64,000 nucleotides of DNA, taken from assembly GCA_017163975.1 (NCBI GenBank), contig JAFFSR010000280.1, forward strand, positions 1,302,001 through 1,366,000. Direction: 5' to 3'. The notes below the pieces were generated by a model. The model saw only the letters and a list, made by a program, of their open reading frames with translations. It made no database searches and was not told where the DNA came from. The translations under genes and the position numbers were made by a program. Below, in pieces: positions 46,684-60,500 of this stretch; the stretch's first letter is position 1, and every line of letters begins with the position of its first letter. This DNA comes from Anastatus disparis. Lineage: Eukaryota > Arthropoda > Insecta > Hymenoptera > Eupelmidae.

Positions 46684-47528
46684 GTAAGCATGTATTCTTC
46701 AAAAGCTAAGCCAGTAAAATTTCTGGTACTGAATTGGCATCAATTTTTTCTCTGTGTTCTGTTGACGAGATAAGTCTTTCGCAACTTTTTGCCCAAGATA
46801 AGTATTTTTCAATATAGACCATTGAATGCTTAAAATATTAATGAATACAGTTCTCCATCAAATAATCAAAACTCTTAAATTCATGTCAATTATCTCATAA
46901 AAAACATAATCAATACTTTAAAATGAAAGAAGCATAGAAAATTAGAATAATTATAGAAATCAGCATATGAGAAGTTCAATTTAATTTAATTTATTTTTAA
47001 AAGTTTCGTAAAATGTTTTTTTTTTTGTTTTAAGTCTTTGAAAGTATAGAATTTCATGAATTATTTTTTTTTTATTGAAATGAACCTATGAACTTGAATT
47101 AAAAAATAATATTGTTGAAACAGTTTTTAAATAAATCTTTAGAAATTGATAAACCGTTCATAACTATAGAAAAATAGAACGTTAGAAGAAAAGAATATAC
47201 ATGAGTAAATCTTCCATACTTTTAAAATTCATGTTTACTGCGTCATTACTCGTAAATATGAGATAGCACATCTTTTCAGCAAATGTTTACTGATTTATTG
47301 AGATATTAGAAAGTAATTCTGTTATAGTTTGGATTATAATTAGACATGTCATTTTATGGCGGATGGGGAAAAGAGGTTTTTTTCTTGAATTTTAAATGTT
47401 ACCAGGTCATGTAAAATGATACATTATCGCTATAAAAAAAATGATTATTGTTCTTTTGATCTAAAATTCACACTAAAGCTGTATCTATGTACATACTTTT
47501 GGGAAATCAAGATCTTGGACTTGTGCCT
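46684..47528. other. AT-rich stretch without a gene
   Basis: Nothing recognised. Confidence 0.4.
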
Positions 47529-47533
47529 GTTAA

Positions 47534-47682
47534 CCTTTAGAGGGCCGGAATACGCCTCTAGGCGTAAGGGGTCTGACTCACCAACATCGCAACTTAGTTT
47601 GGCTCTAACTCAGGGACCTTAGACCACATTCCTATAGAAAAATTCGATTTTCAAATTTTTCAAAACTCCGGCCCTCTAAAGG
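47534..47682. mobile_element. piggyBac-like MITE
   Basis: Inverted ends CCTTTAGAGGGCCGGA and TCCGGCCCTCTAAAGG, with TTAA at 47530-47533 and 47683-47686. A CC(Y)-start and a TTAA target fit piggyBac. It contains the small palindrome CGCCTCTAGGCG. 149 bp, non-coding. Confidence 0.85.
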
Positions 47683-47686
47683 TTAA

Positions 47687-49372
47687 CAAAAGTACTTTTT
47701 GAATAGTTATTAAAATGTTACCAAAAATTTATATAATTTACTTTTTTGTGGAAAATATGATGCTGTAAAAAAGACTATTCAGCGATGACGTTTTAAACTA
47801 CATCAAAAGGTAATATTGAGAAGCACAAACAGAAATTTCTTTATTAGGAACGTGTGCCTAGTGTAGATAAAGTTCTGTGTTACTTTGAAATTATAATTAA
47901 AAAACGTAATTCATCTTTGAAAATATGTTTTTATCTTCTAATATGATACCCTGAGCTTTTATGCACCTTTTCTCTGTTGTGAACTTTGTAATTTACTATT
48001 TTATAGTACTCAATGGAATTTTTAAGTTGATTTTGAAGTATTATTTTAAGTATTCTGAAAATCATTGAATTTTTTCCGGCTATTAAATTTTCCGGATTTA
48101 CATTAATTACCTAGTTTCATAGATGTACCTTAAAAAGATTACCCTCTAAAGTGAGTAACACGGTTTTTTTCTTTCATTATAATACGTCAAAATCCAGAAA
48201 AAATTTATTTTATACGTGTGTCTGTAATTTTTTTTTCTAATTTATCGTGGGTGAAATTTTAACACTATGGAGGATTTACTCACATACCTTTCTTCCAAAT
48301 TTTATGTATGGAAAAGAAAAATGTATGAGATTAAATTACACTCTACTAGCAAATAATACTGCACGTTCTGCTATAAATTAGTAACAATAATTTTAATTCG
48401 TATAATTAATTAACAACTTTTTAGAAACCAATATAGATTTGTGATTTCATCACAAAAAGTAACTATGAATTAAATAATACCATAAATGGGACAAATCAAG
48501 CGGTGAGGGAAAAAGCGGGCATTTCTTTATATATGATTTTATAATTTATTAACTTTTATGTATATATAATAATAATTTTTCCAACATTTACAAATAATGA
48601 GCACTAAATAATTGTTATACATATGTGCATAAATGAATAAATAAGCAGTACATTCTTATAGTATGTATTTCGAGTATTGCACATAAAATAATTGAATTAA
48701 AATAAAAATAAATTAGTATATACATTATTTATAAAATAATCAGTAAGTTCAAAGTACCTATTATTAAATATCTTAATTTTATCACCTCATTGTTAAAACA
48801 GAAGACGGCCGCTAGTCCATCATATTGTTAGCTAAATAAGTATACTATATTAACAAAAGTGAGATTGACATCACAAAATTTTTCATTTTTATTACACATT
48901 GCAAATATGATCATAACTCTGTTAATATTTTTTTATATTTTATACTAGCAAACATGTATATATAAATTTTGCCTGTTATATATGGTTTTCGTTCATAATT
49001 ATGGATGGGATATGTGTCAACCTTTTAGTGCATGAATCCTTCTGAGTATGTATAATGCTTTGCAAAAATATTTATTTGATGTAAAAGATGATTTTTTTCT
49101 CTGAACGAAATATCAAGTATTTGAAGCACACTTTTGAACTTTGCGCCTTTTTCTTGTTAGAAAAATAATAAAACTTTAAAAAAATATAAATTAAATAAAC
49201 TAAGATAAGATTAGACTTATCATAGAAAATTTTGCTGTTAACCTATCTGAGATCAATAATTTTAGTAACATGTAATTAAAAAATAACTACTAAAGAATAT
49301 TTGTTTACTGAATAGAAAGCTTGAAAAGTTTAATTAACAAACCAGTTTAACATAATGCATTTGAATAAAAAA
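47687..49372. other. AT-rich intergenic stretch
   Basis: About 1.7 kb with no ORF, no recognised repeat and no RNA gene. Confidence 0.5.
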
Positions 49373-49920
49373 ACGCTGCTAAGTGCTTTGGCGCAATGTT
49401 TTTTCATAGAGCTCATTGAGTTAGAGTAATTTGATTTTATTTTTTCAAATATGATTTCAATATAATGATAAAAAACATAATTTTTATTCGAGAAAAATTA
49501 AGAAGGCTAAGAAAGAGTTTGAGTGAGAAAGTGATTAGGAAATAGGAAGAGTGAGAAAGTGATTAGGAAATAGAAAGAGTGAGAGGTAGGGATATATAAA
49601 AATCATCTAAAATAAAGTATCAGGGTGAGATAGAAGGAACTACTTTTATATCCTTTTAAGGAAAGAGAAGAAGTGAGGAAGAAAGAAAAGAGTTAGTGAG
49701 AGCATTAAATAAAAAATTAGAGTTACGCTAAGAAAATTATTCAAAAACTTTTTTTATAAAGACTGTAACGAATAACTTGTATGCCAATTTTAGAGCAAAT
49801 CTATCGAGTAGTTTACGTAAAATAAATAAAAAATGAAAAATTAAAATACATCGCAAAATTTTAAAAGTTATATAAAATTAAAACTACACTAAGAAAACCA
49901 ATTTTTAATAGATTATAAAA
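49373..49920. repeat. Fragment of the 165-bp-repeat TIR element
   Basis: The left-end signature (CGCTGCTAAGTGCTTTGGCG) is at 49374. One internal unit ('ttacgctaagaaaat ... atcgagtagtttacgtaaaat') is at 49723-49830. Between them is a short tandem repeat of 'gagtgagaaagtgattaggaaata' (about 49520-49590). Confidence 0.7.
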
Positions 49921-49935
49921 CCACTACATCTTGTT

Positions 49936-50126
49936 ATGAACCCACCACCGTTTACATTGACGAGAAATACCAATGGTTTTCAATTATATGGACCGGCTGA
50001 GGAACTGAATGGTGATAATGATAAAATCAATGAACCTGATTTTGAGAGCATTCTTATTGATGATACTCGGATCATAACCGACGACGAAATATTGAATGAC
50101 CATGCACCAGGCAGTTTGATAGTCAA
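49936..50126 (+). CDS. Candidate gene of unknown function, exon 1
   Basis: ATG 49936 opens MNPPPFTLTRNTNGFQLYGP, then an acidic stretch (NGDNDKINEPDFESILIDDT) and DHAPGSLIVK. The donor GTAAAA (50127) leaves two bases (AA) that complete a Lys codon with the first base of exon 2. The exact phase match and lack of stops argue for a real spliced gene. The product is not recognised. The ATG might itself be internal to a longer gene. The exons lie between two copies of the 165-bp-repeat element and could have been carried by it. Confidence 0.55.
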
Positions 50127-50200
50127 GTAAAAAGTTTATTAAATACATAATTATTTAATCTTTACCAAATGTTTAATAATTAAAATTGTTCTATAATTAG

Positions 50201-50363
50201 ACAAAACAATAGAGCATTGTACGTTATACAACCGAAGAAATTGGAACCTTCGTACAGAAGTTTATTAGCAAATACCAACTATCGACGAGATTTGGCAACT
50301 TTCAAAGAATTTTCAAGTGACTTTAGTCTTGCTACAACAACAGAAATAAGAAGAGAACTCAAT
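50201..50363 (+). CDS. Candidate gene of unknown function, exon 2
   Basis: Preceded by TTCTATAATTAG, it reads KQNNRALYVIQPKKLEPSYR, then SLLANTNYRRDLATFKEF and ATTTEIRRELN. It ends at AAT|GTAATG, a possible donor, immediately before the repeat element that starts near 50372. No next exon was found, so the gene may be truncated by that element. Confidence 0.55.
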
Positions 50364-50371
50364 GTAATGAA

Positions 50372-50870
50372 AAAACGCTGCCAAGTGCTTTGGCGGAATG
50401 CTTTCTCATAGAGCTCTTTGAGTTTCATTAATTTTTTTATATTTATTTAAATGTGATTTTAATATAAAAAAATTGTCTAACATTAATATTTACTCATATT
50501 GTACTTTATAAATTTCGAACATATATGCTAGCTGATTGCTTTTTCAACATTTATAATGTATTTTAAAGCATCAAGTAATACAAAAAAATTTGTTCTATTG
50601 AAAAAATGATATAATGTAGTAATAAAAAGAATGATGACAACAAAATTTCTAATCGTAACCACGCTAAGAAAGAAAAATGAATAATAAAAATTTTAATGAA
50701 AATTTTCAAAATGCTCTTAAATTAAAACTGCGCTGAGAAAATTAGTTTTCCAAAGCTTGTTTTCTTCAGATAGTAGCAAATAACTTGCTTACAAATTTTG
50801 GAGCAAATCTATCGAATGGTTTTCGTAAAATAGAAAAAAAATGAAAAAAAAAAAAAATTTTTTTTAATTT
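50372..50870. repeat. Second fragment of the 165-bp-repeat TIR element
   Basis: The left-end signature CGCTGCCAAGTGCTTTGGCG is at 50376 and TGCTTTCTCATAGAG is at 50399. One internal unit ('aaaatgctcttaaattaaaactgcgctgag') is at 50708. Confidence 0.7.
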
Positions 50871-51300
50871 TAAGGTAATAATATCGTTAAGAGATTGACG
50901 GTTCAGAAAAATCTGAGATTGGGCACATAAATAGATTTTAATTCAAATAAAGTACAGTTAAATTTTGGTTAACTTTCAGAGCATGAGAAAAAAATTATAA
51001 GCATTTTAATTTTCATCTTTCAATACGCGCTCTCTATCTATATATAGTGTATATATAGTTATACACGGACGTGCATTGAGTCTAAGATGTTTATATCGTT
51101 TCAAACTCGATACTGAAAAATTTATTCTTCAGTTTTTTAATTAATTACGTGTTAAATTTGATGAAATTTTGAACCATCAGTAGCTTATAATCAAAAGTTG
51201 AAAAAGAATTTCTGTGTGGTTACCATAAGAGCGCGTGTTAAAAGTGTAAAAATTAAAATGTTTGTCATTTTTCTCTCATGCTCCAAAAGTTTACCAAAAT
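50871..51300. other. AT-rich stretch between the repeat and the LINE fragment
   Basis: No gene seen. A short TATATA-rich patch lies near 51040. Confidence 0.4.
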
Positions 51301-52222
51301 TTAACTACATCTTATTTGCTTCGCAAGGGTTGAGAAGACGATTACAAAGACTACAAAATTCATGTGAGATATGTATTAGGCGTAGGAATGGGCGATCATA
51401 TCTCTCCTCATAGAGCTGCGCTTGGTTGGCTGCGTACTGATTCAAGGAAACAGTATTTTATGGCTGTACTTATGTACAAAATCGTGCGCATAAATACTCC
51501 TGAGTATCTAGTGAGTCTCTTAACTAGATATGTACCTAGGGTAGCCACTAGGGGAGAGATTAAGGATTTCGCGGTGCCCTTCATGCGTACTGAGACTGGA
51601 AGAAATTCCTTTCAAGTTCAAGGTGCGCATTTTTGGAACTCCCTGCCTGCTGATATAAAAAATCTTCCATCAATCAGCAGGTTTAAAGCCGCTCTGAGGA
51701 GGTATCTACTCGACCTCGATTAAACAGTATTATTTTCGGACTATATCATGTGTGTTAATTTATTATGTGTTGTACCTTTTATAGATTTAAGGCATGATTG
51801 TATTTATTGGCGTAATTGTAGGATGTGTGTGCATAGAATGAATGATTATATTTTATCAGCTTGACTTGTACTGTATACTGCTATTTTGACTGCGCTCTTT
51901 ACACGCTTGATTTTATGTAATTCTTTTGACTGATAGAAATTTGAGACTGATTTTTAAATATATTATTTATACTCTTTACGTGTATTTATTCGTGTTATCT
52001 GTGATATCACTTTTATTTAATTTATTGACTTACTATTACAGTATTATTATCTCTATTATGTTTTATGACTGTGATATCATACTGTACTATTTTAATTTTA
52101 TATATGCAAGGCTATTTCAAGTATTTTATGTATTTTGTGTATTTTAGCTTTGTTTGTAATTTTACACGCTCTTTTTGTAATTATAATACAAAATAAAACA
52201 ATATCTATCTATCTATCTATCA
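51300..52222 (+). pseudogene. Non-LTR retrotransposon 3' end
   Basis: The last ~130 codons of a reverse transcriptase: after a frameshift near 51360, RYVLGVGMGDHISPHRAALG, TRYVPRVATRGEIKDFAVPF, HFWNSLPADIKNLPSISRFK, stop at 51721-51723. It is followed by a ~480-bp 3' UTR and a tail AATAAAACAA(TATC)n. 5'-truncated, as is usual for LINE insertions. Same family as 13612-14760, and a different family from the element at 33090-37248. Confidence 0.88.
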
Positions 52223-54178
52223 TCAATAAGCAATATGAGACTTATAAACTAATATAACTTAAAAAAAAAGTTTAAATCGCTTTAAATAGTCTATTTAATT
52301 TGCACTTAATCCATTTTTCTTCATCAAATTCAAAATCACATTTATTCGTATCTAAATGATCTCAAAAGTGCTTTAAATAGTTTAAAAGTAAAAATAAATA
52401 TGAAAAAAATATAAAATTAATGGAAATATAAGCTTTTATAATAAGAAAGAGCGTGAAAAAATTCGTTTAAGGCTTGTAATATAAAAGGAGGATAAGTCAT
52501 ACGAAGGTTTTACGACAAACTTTCGAACAAATGCGTGCAATTTCTTCGAATAAGCGCATACCATCTTGTGCTAATTTGTACAAAAGTTTTTTAAAAAAAT
52601 AAAGAAGCTTACGAACGCCTGATATTACAATATACAAGGAAAATGAGTTTATAATATAATGAATATTAAAATGTATTATAAAGATTTTAAAATCTTTGTG
52701 TAGTACACACAGTTTTTTTCAAATAGTTTCTAAGCACTATATACAAAAATTTTTGATCGATGAAAATAAATATTTTACGTTTTCTAAAATTCAAAACCAT
52801 GCAGATATTTCATGAATAGATACTTGAAAAAATTAATTAATTAATTTATAATTAACTCATAAAACGTATTGTAGGTGAAAAAAGGAATTTTGAAAAAAGG
52901 ATCTTCAGACGATTTCCCGTTTATCAAAACAAGCTTTGTGCCGAAAACTTCTGATTTTTGCAGCAAGCACAGACGATCGAAGATCAGATGGACAGAGAAG
53001 AAAAAATAAATGAGCGTTAACGCGGCTTTAGTTTAGCGTCGCTCATTTGTTATTTTCAAAACTGTTCCATTTGTGATTTAAAAAAAACATTCTATTTGAT
53101 ATTTTAAATAATTATAATTCTTAATTTAAATTATAAATAAAGATAAAAAATAGCGAATATTAATTAAACATTAATTAACAAAAACAGATTTTTTAATAAT
53201 AAATACAATTTTTTTTTAAACTATAATAAAAAATTCTGACAATTATGAAATTTTAATCAAATTAATCATCATATAATTTGTGATAAATATAAATAATGGT
53301 TAAATACAAATTTATAATTATATATACATGTACATCTAAATAAATAAAATTATTTAAAAAAAATTATATTACGAATATTAATTTTCCAATAGGATATTAT
53401 TCTTTTGAAATATTTAAAATATTTAAGATTTAAACAAATTATCTTGATTTTGTACCAATTCACAATATGGTTATAACCAATATTCTAAATTATTTTAAAA
53501 TTAATTAAATTTAGTTTTAATTTCATGATTTTGTTTATTGTTTAACTGTTTGTTATGGCAATAATTTGAATCTAATCTTAATTATTATGATACTTGAATC
53601 ACATGTTACACATGGACTCTTTACAATGCTGCCATACATTGCGCTACAAAATTTATCTCAACTTAATATGCTCTTTGCCGATTTTCGCGCTCCACGAGAC
53701 ACGATAATATGCTTTTGCTTCTACGCTCTGAACTTAGCTTAGGGAAGCTCAAAAAATTATCGTTCACCAACGCTGAATTTATTAATAATAACGAAAATTT
53801 AGATTATACAAGGACAGAGCTATACGGCCTCCTGTTAAAAGAGAAGGGTTTCAAAGAACACGTGGCGATTGTATTTTTGTAAAAATATTCATTTTTTTTA
53901 AAGATATTGTTGTTAAAAAACGGGGAAAAATAGTTATTTTCAAACATTTAAATATTAATAACTTTTAAAGCCTTGTTCTATATTACCTTAACTTCAATTT
54001 TTTTCGTTTCATACTTTACTCAAAAAATAATGAGAATTCTATTTTTTTTATAGCATAGAATCGTTTGCTCGTTCTTCAATCTGTTAGGGACAACTCTTAC
54101 TTTTGTATATAAATATTTAATTAATTATAATGAAAATTTAGATTAGACGAGGACTTTAATTTTTTTCATTTGTTAGAC
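52223..54178. other. AT-rich intergenic stretch
   Basis: No gene. One imperfect hairpin (AAATGAGCG ... CGCTCATTT, 53009-53049). Confidence 0.45.
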
Positions 54179-54182
54179 TTAA

Positions 54183-54378
54183 GGCAACTTCGGAGTTTAG
54201 ATCAGGTTTTATTTTGTAGTTTACAAATCACACTTTTAATATATACAATTTTTTAGATCTTTAAATTTTTCTCTATTTTTTTAAACTCGTAGAACGGTGA
54301 AAAACTTAAAAATGCAATAATTTTATAATCTTAAAGCGCAATTTGTAAATGATAAATTGAAATTTAACTCAAAAAATA
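54183..54378. mobile_element. MITE (GGCGACTACGG family), diverged copy 3
   Basis: It starts after TTAA (54179-54182) with GGCAACTTCGGAGTTTAG and follows the order of 39340-39539. The right end is eroded. Confidence 0.65.
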
Positions 54379-54384
54379 CAGTTC

Positions 54385-54510
54385 AATACTTGTGCGAGAA
54401 AGTGATTTCTTCCTCATGTCACCTTTTCACCCTCGCTTCGCTCGGGCGCAATCCGCCACACAAGAAAAAAATAATTTTGACGCACTCGTGTCGAAATATA
54501 GTATTCTAAA
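54385..54510. repeat. CpG-rich hairpin repeat fragment
   Basis: CCCTCGCTTCGCTCGGGCG (54431-54449) is the inverted form of the hairpin apex motif, with ATACTATATTTCGACACGAG readable on the minus strand near 54498, as in the other members. Confidence 0.55.
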
Positions 54511-57231
54511 ATTATTATTTTAGTGTTATAATATAAATTCTTTAATTAGAAAAGAACAGAAATATTCTACCTGCTGTTAAATTAATTTATTCTTATGGGG
54601 GAAAGTAGAATGACTTTTCTACAGAAATACTCAAACAAAATTTTCTAATATAATAGTAAGAATTATTTATGAATAATATATTACAAAATTATGAAATAAT
54701 AATTCGCTAAATATTTCTCTATTAAAGGAAAGACTCCGAAGTATGAAGTATTTCTACGATTCAACTCAGTGTCCTCGGGCCTTATATACTTGTGAATCCC
54801 AAGTTTGTTAAGGAATTATTAAATTTAGAGGAACGCCACCTAGCAACATGAAAACGAATTGAGGATTGAAGAAAGAAAGGTATATAGGATCAAAATTGAA
54901 TAGTAGAAACTCTTCGTTCTTCGAAGAGTTCAAAGTACGAGGTTTACCTTGTTTTTTATTTTTCCTTTGACAGGTAAATTATAAGCGAATTATTATATCA
55001 TGTTTTAATATAATTAAAAAACTTTTTTTTCAATTGTATATAAATAAAAATTTCCTTTAAGCATTCCTGCAAAAAATCCAAAAAAATTTTCTGTACATAA
55101 ACTTACGGAAACCCTATAGAAAAATAATTGTTCCATTTTTTGCAAAAATATCCAAAGAAATTTTCTAAATTTAACTTCAGATTTTATCCTGCAAAATTCC
55201 TTTTAAATTTTGTTATTAATTTTCCTTTAGACTTTTATCATAAGAAACAGGCTTTGAAAAGATCTGAAATAAATTCACAAAATTTCCTTGAAGTAAGACT
55301 GTAGGAAGTGTTGCAGAAAATTATGTTAACGAGCTTCCTACAGAAATATTCGTAGGAATTTCTGTAATCGTATCTTTAGTTTTTTCTACAGAATAGCGTA
55401 GATCAAACTCTTTAGTATCCTACAGATATATTTTTTTACATAAAAAAAAATTTCATTTGCTTGTATGAATGTACAAGACAATTATCTTGTAATATTTTCT
55501 GATTGGAGTTTTTTTGCATGTTTCTTATTTATTACAAAGATATTATTATTATTTACAACTTTGTCAAAATATTTCTTTACGTTATCATCGGAAAAAAAAG
55601 TTTTTATGTACTCGATATTCAACCCAATGTTATAAAAACGATGTTATAAGAGCGTTATGGTTCTAGCAAAAGGCGGGCATTTTTAACATTGATATAACAT
55701 TTTTACGAAATCCTTATATTTGAACGTTGCTGAGTTGTTATATATTAAAGTAATTATTTCTTAAAAATAATTGTACATATTATTACTATAAGACTATGAT
55801 ATATGTCTTTTCTTATGATTCAGATATTATTTGTTATTTATTAGTTATAATTAAGATTAAAATGATAGGTTAAATAAATACAATGAACAATATTTAAGGA
55901 TACAAAAATCTTATATATTTATTCATAAATCATTCACACATTTAATAATATACATTTATCCATTTTTTCAACTTTTTGCTCTAATCGATAACTATGAAAC
56001 TTGCGGAAATCTTGTACATATAGAGTTTATAATTCCAAGCAATGAACTTTCGACAATGAAACAAAATTAATAATTTTATAACAATAAAATTATATAAGCC
56101 TTTAGTCGATGGCTACACTCAATCATTAACTCACACTCAAAATCCATTTGTAATAAGATATTAATATAATAAAATAGTATGTTACAATAATATAAGGTAC
56201 AATAATATAAAATTATACAAAATAACATAACATAATATAATATAATTGTAATATTTTACTGATTTCCAGAAGTCTTCTATTTCTAAATTATCCTTTTATT
56301 TTTTAATAACAAAGAACTAGAAACAATAAAAGCTTCTATTTAATCAGTTGCACATCGAAAATTCGATGTTTATAATGCTTCTTTTATTCAAATAATGAAT
56401 AATTATGGGTATACTTATGAATATTTAGTATACAAATATCTATATATTCGATTATATTATAGTACTGTACTGGATAAGTGTTAATTTAAGTGCTGGTCTT
56501 AGGTAACAGTTTTTTTTTTTTTAATTTTTTTTTCAACCAGCTTGCTAATGGTTGTTAAATACAGTTATATTTAATGTAATATTAATAACACTTTGAGTTA
56601 AATATTTATAAAATATACACACGATTATTGTCTAAATATAAAAATCCTCTATATGAATAATATTTGTACACCTTGAATATATCGTTTAATATCGAGTATA
56701 TATATCGAGTATATACTTTAATTGTTTACTTATACTATCGTTAATATAATATACTGCGTGACTGAGTAACAATGCTGAACAAAAAGTACTTAATAACAAA
56801 ATATTTATAATTATATACCTATAAATGTTTTGGTATTTGTGAAAAAAATTAAAGTTCAATAGATTTGGAAATATGGAAATTTCAGAAAATGTTTAATAGC
56901 AGTATGATTGTATTACTTTAATTGTACTAATTTTTACGTCATGCATAATTCTGAAATATCCATATTTTTAATTATTATATAAATAATTAGATTAAAAAAA
57001 GTTTTTATGAAATATTTTTTGAAAATTGATATTGAAATTATTACGATTATTCAAAGAATTAATTATTAATAAATAAGTCGAAAATAGTTGAAAAATAGTA
57101 AGTACTTTTTGGTTCAGTAATGAAGTGATTTGTCCCTAGAGTTCGTCGTCAAATCGGCGTTTGAGTTTCGACTAAATATACATTGATAATAATATACAAC
57201 AAGAACGAAAGACTAAAAAAATTTTCGTTTC
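54511..57231. other. AT-rich intergenic stretch and probable 3' UTR of the cuticular gene
   Basis: No other gene seen. The minus-strand transcript of the cuticular protein gene must end somewhere left of 57232, but no single poly(A) signal stands out. Confidence 0.45.
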
Positions 57232-57561
57232 TTACACTAAGTTGTCTTCGGCTTTTGGTGGATTACGTTCTGCTATTGTTTTGGCTTGTTCATGAGCTTT
57301 CCTGTGCTCAGATTTTGCACGTTCTACCTCTTGTGTATCGACAACATGACCAAGTTTACCAATAGGTGCAGCTGGACCTTTGTAACCGATTGGTCCATCA
57401 TGATGATAAAGAAGATGTACAGGTGGAATGTAGATCCTCTTTCTAGCTTCATACCACGCAGGTTCGGATTCTCCGTCTTTTTTAGATTCTTCTTCTTTTG
57501 CTTTCGTCAGCTTCACAGCTTGCTCGTATGCGAGTAAGTGAGCTTCCTTTGCTTTACGTAC
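57232..57561 (-). CDS. Cuticular protein gene, exon 3
   Basis: 110 codons including TAA (57234-57232). It begins VRKAKEAHLLAYEQ, completing the motif interrupted by the intron, and contains the third motif YKGPAAPIGKLGHVVDTQEV. Confidence 0.93.
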   Translation of the reverse strand, partial: VRKAKEAHLLAYEQAVKLTKAKEEESKKDGESEPAWYEARKRIYIPPVHLLYHHDGPIGYKGPAAPIGKLGHVVDTQEVERAKSEHRKAHEQAKTIAERNPPKAEDNLV

Positions 57562-60500
57562 CTGAAAATATTGTAAAATTATAAGACATTAAAGAATTTT
57601 TAAATTATTTTAAATAAAAAAATAATTAAAAAACATTTCATTTTATTTGAATTAAAAAGTTCGATATTTTTTTTTCCTTATATAAAGATTATTCATGAAA
57701 TCCATAATTAAAAACAAATTATTTTGAAATGTTTTTAAAAATATTTAATACAAAATGTTAAAATTTTCTTGAACTTTTGTTGAGTTTAAAAAAGATAATT
57801 CAGTTCATCTCGAATTATATAAAGATAGAAAGATGACAAATTTTTTATTAAAATTTCCATAACTATCTAAGTTTTTAAATGTCTAGTAAAATGTAATAGC
57901 AGAATAATGTTTTATTTTTTAATAAAAAGTAAATAAAATGAAGCTTATAAAATTTATTAATTACGTATGGCATATATATGCATAACTTATTTTATGAATC
58001 ATAAAAACTATTTTTGACTACATAAACTTCGATTATTTACAGATATTATGATTTATATAATTATTACACAATCCTTCTATCAAGGAAATGAAGAATTGTA
58101 GATCGATAGAAATTAGCTGAATTGATATTTTCAATAATTTTCTTTATAACAAAGATATTGTAATTATCTTTGACACGCGAAATCAAAAAGTTCTTTCAAT
58201 CTTATTTATCTGACGTAATTCTACATCAGACTCGATTGATACACAAACAGTAAGTATCAGATATATAGATATGTCAAAACTTGGAAAATTATCTTTTCAT
58301 TCAAGAAAACGTTATTATTTTATAGAATCATTTTTTATGTCTATCTACGTAACACTTGTTGAATTAACTAGATTAATTTCTTTTAGGATAAGAGTATTTC
58401 CTCTATTACTTACATCATTTATATGATTGACTTTTTATTAATGTTTCAATAAATAATTTAAATAAAATTTTTTAAATCTTGAATTCGAGTATATTTGTAA
58501 GCGTAAAATAGTAAAAATTCTTTATTGCTTTAAGAATAATTTAAAAATTCAATTTTTTTCTTTAGATAAAATTCTAAGAAAATCAATTTTAAATTGTAGT
58601 TTCAAAATTTCTTTAAAGAGGAAATTTAATTTTATATTTATATAAAGATTGTAAAATTAATATTGTTCATGTAATTTATAACTTTCACGATGATTATTTA
58701 ATATATTAATATTTTTCAGCATATATTGACTTTTTTGTATTTTATATCAACGTTTCGCGAACTTTACCGTCCACTTTTTCAAATCTACTTTGAAAAATCT
58801 GAATACATTTTCGTTTATTTGTTTGTCCAATAAATATGTAGAGAAGGCATATTTTTGATGTACTAATCATTATTTTTAGTTAATTTTTTAAGGCTTTTTA
58901 TATTATGATTTAAATCTCAGATGCAAAATTAAAAATATCTTTCAAGTTACTATTTTTTCTCTAATATGAAATAATTATTTTAATTAAATAATATGAAATC
59001 TTTGAAAATCTAAACTGTATCATTCAAAATGAAAAATAATTTTAATATTTAAGTAAATTGGTAATTTTAAGTGCTTATTTTAATTTAAACAAAAAAATAA
59101 TTAATTATATTATGAATGTTAAAAAAATGTTCGATTGGCAAATTAAAAAAAATTTTTAAGTCAATTTTAAACAATATTTTTAAATTTAATTTAAAAGTTA
59201 AAAAAATTTCGTATTTTAATTTTCTAAATTTAATGGGTTTCAAACAATATTTCTAAATTTAATCTTTTGTGCCTCGAAAGGTCTATTTAACGGAATAGTT
59301 TTATATTTTATATTTGTCACCCTAATAACTCTGCGAAAACTTACTTCGGGTGTATCTAAGACGCGGCCGTCTTCGCCCAGCGGCGCCAATGGTCCTTCAT
59401 AACTTTTTTGTTGGATTGTTTGAGGATGTTCAGCATCTATTTCGTTGTTCGCTTCGGGCTCAACTACAGGCTTTGTTTCTTCTTCCTTGGGTGCTTCGGA
59501 AACTTTTTCCACCACTTCAGCTACAGGTTGAGCTTCCGGTGCAGCAGCTTCAGCTTCTGCTGCCGGTGCTGCGGATTCCGCTTCAGCAGCTGGTGCAGCA
59601 GCTTCCGTTTCAGCAGCTGGTGCTTCGGAAGCTGGAGCTGCAGCTTCTGCTTCCGCTGCAGGTGCCGCTTCGGATGCCGGTGCTTCTTCTGCTTGCTGTT
59701 GCTCTCCTTGTGCTTGTTGCTGTTCCTCAGCTGCCGCTGCTGTCAACATCGCCATAAGCTCCGGTGTCATTTCAACAGATTCAACTACTATAGGAGCAGC
59801 TTCCGGTGCTGCTTCTCCTTCCGCTGCCCGAGCTTCTACTTCAGGTGCTTGTTTTGCTGCTTCCTCAGCCCTATGTTTCGCTTCTAATGCTTCAGCTTCT
59901 GCCATTTTTCTAGCCAAATCTATAACCGTTTCTGCGTGAATAGCCAAATGATTAGCTCGTGCCAACGCCACTTCAGGTGTATCGATTACCCGACCATCTT
60001 TGGATAATGGTGCTGGAGGTCCATGATACTCGTGATGAATTATGTCCCATTTTGATTCTCTTCGTCGTTTTATTGCGCTGAGCCTTGCACCTGACGCCAG
60101 CGTCAAGGCGGTCATAACAAATAATATCACCTAGAACAATAAAAGTATAATACCGTTAACCAGTTTAAAAATTGAGAAAACAAATTTGATCGATTAGTTT
60201 GAGGATACAAAGAACTTTAAATTATAAATTTTATAATATATTTAAAATCAATTCAATAATATAAAAATAGAATAGTATAAAAAACATTATGATTGCTTAT
60301 ATCCCTTTATAATTAAGTCTTATTATGATAAATTTAATTACGCAATAATTAACCTTATAAGGTACAGAAAATTAAATAAAACTATTTACATATTTATATC
60401 AATGAAGAACGTTTCGCTATACAGTTTCCATAAATGAACATAAGCAGTTGCAAAAAAAATATTAAATATGTGAATCTAATTAATCTATTGATTAAGTTCA

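Noticed and set aside
59350..59887. Plus-strand ORFs of 135 and 159 codons
   Set aside because: Antisense shadows of the Ala/Glu-rich exon of the cuticular protein gene.
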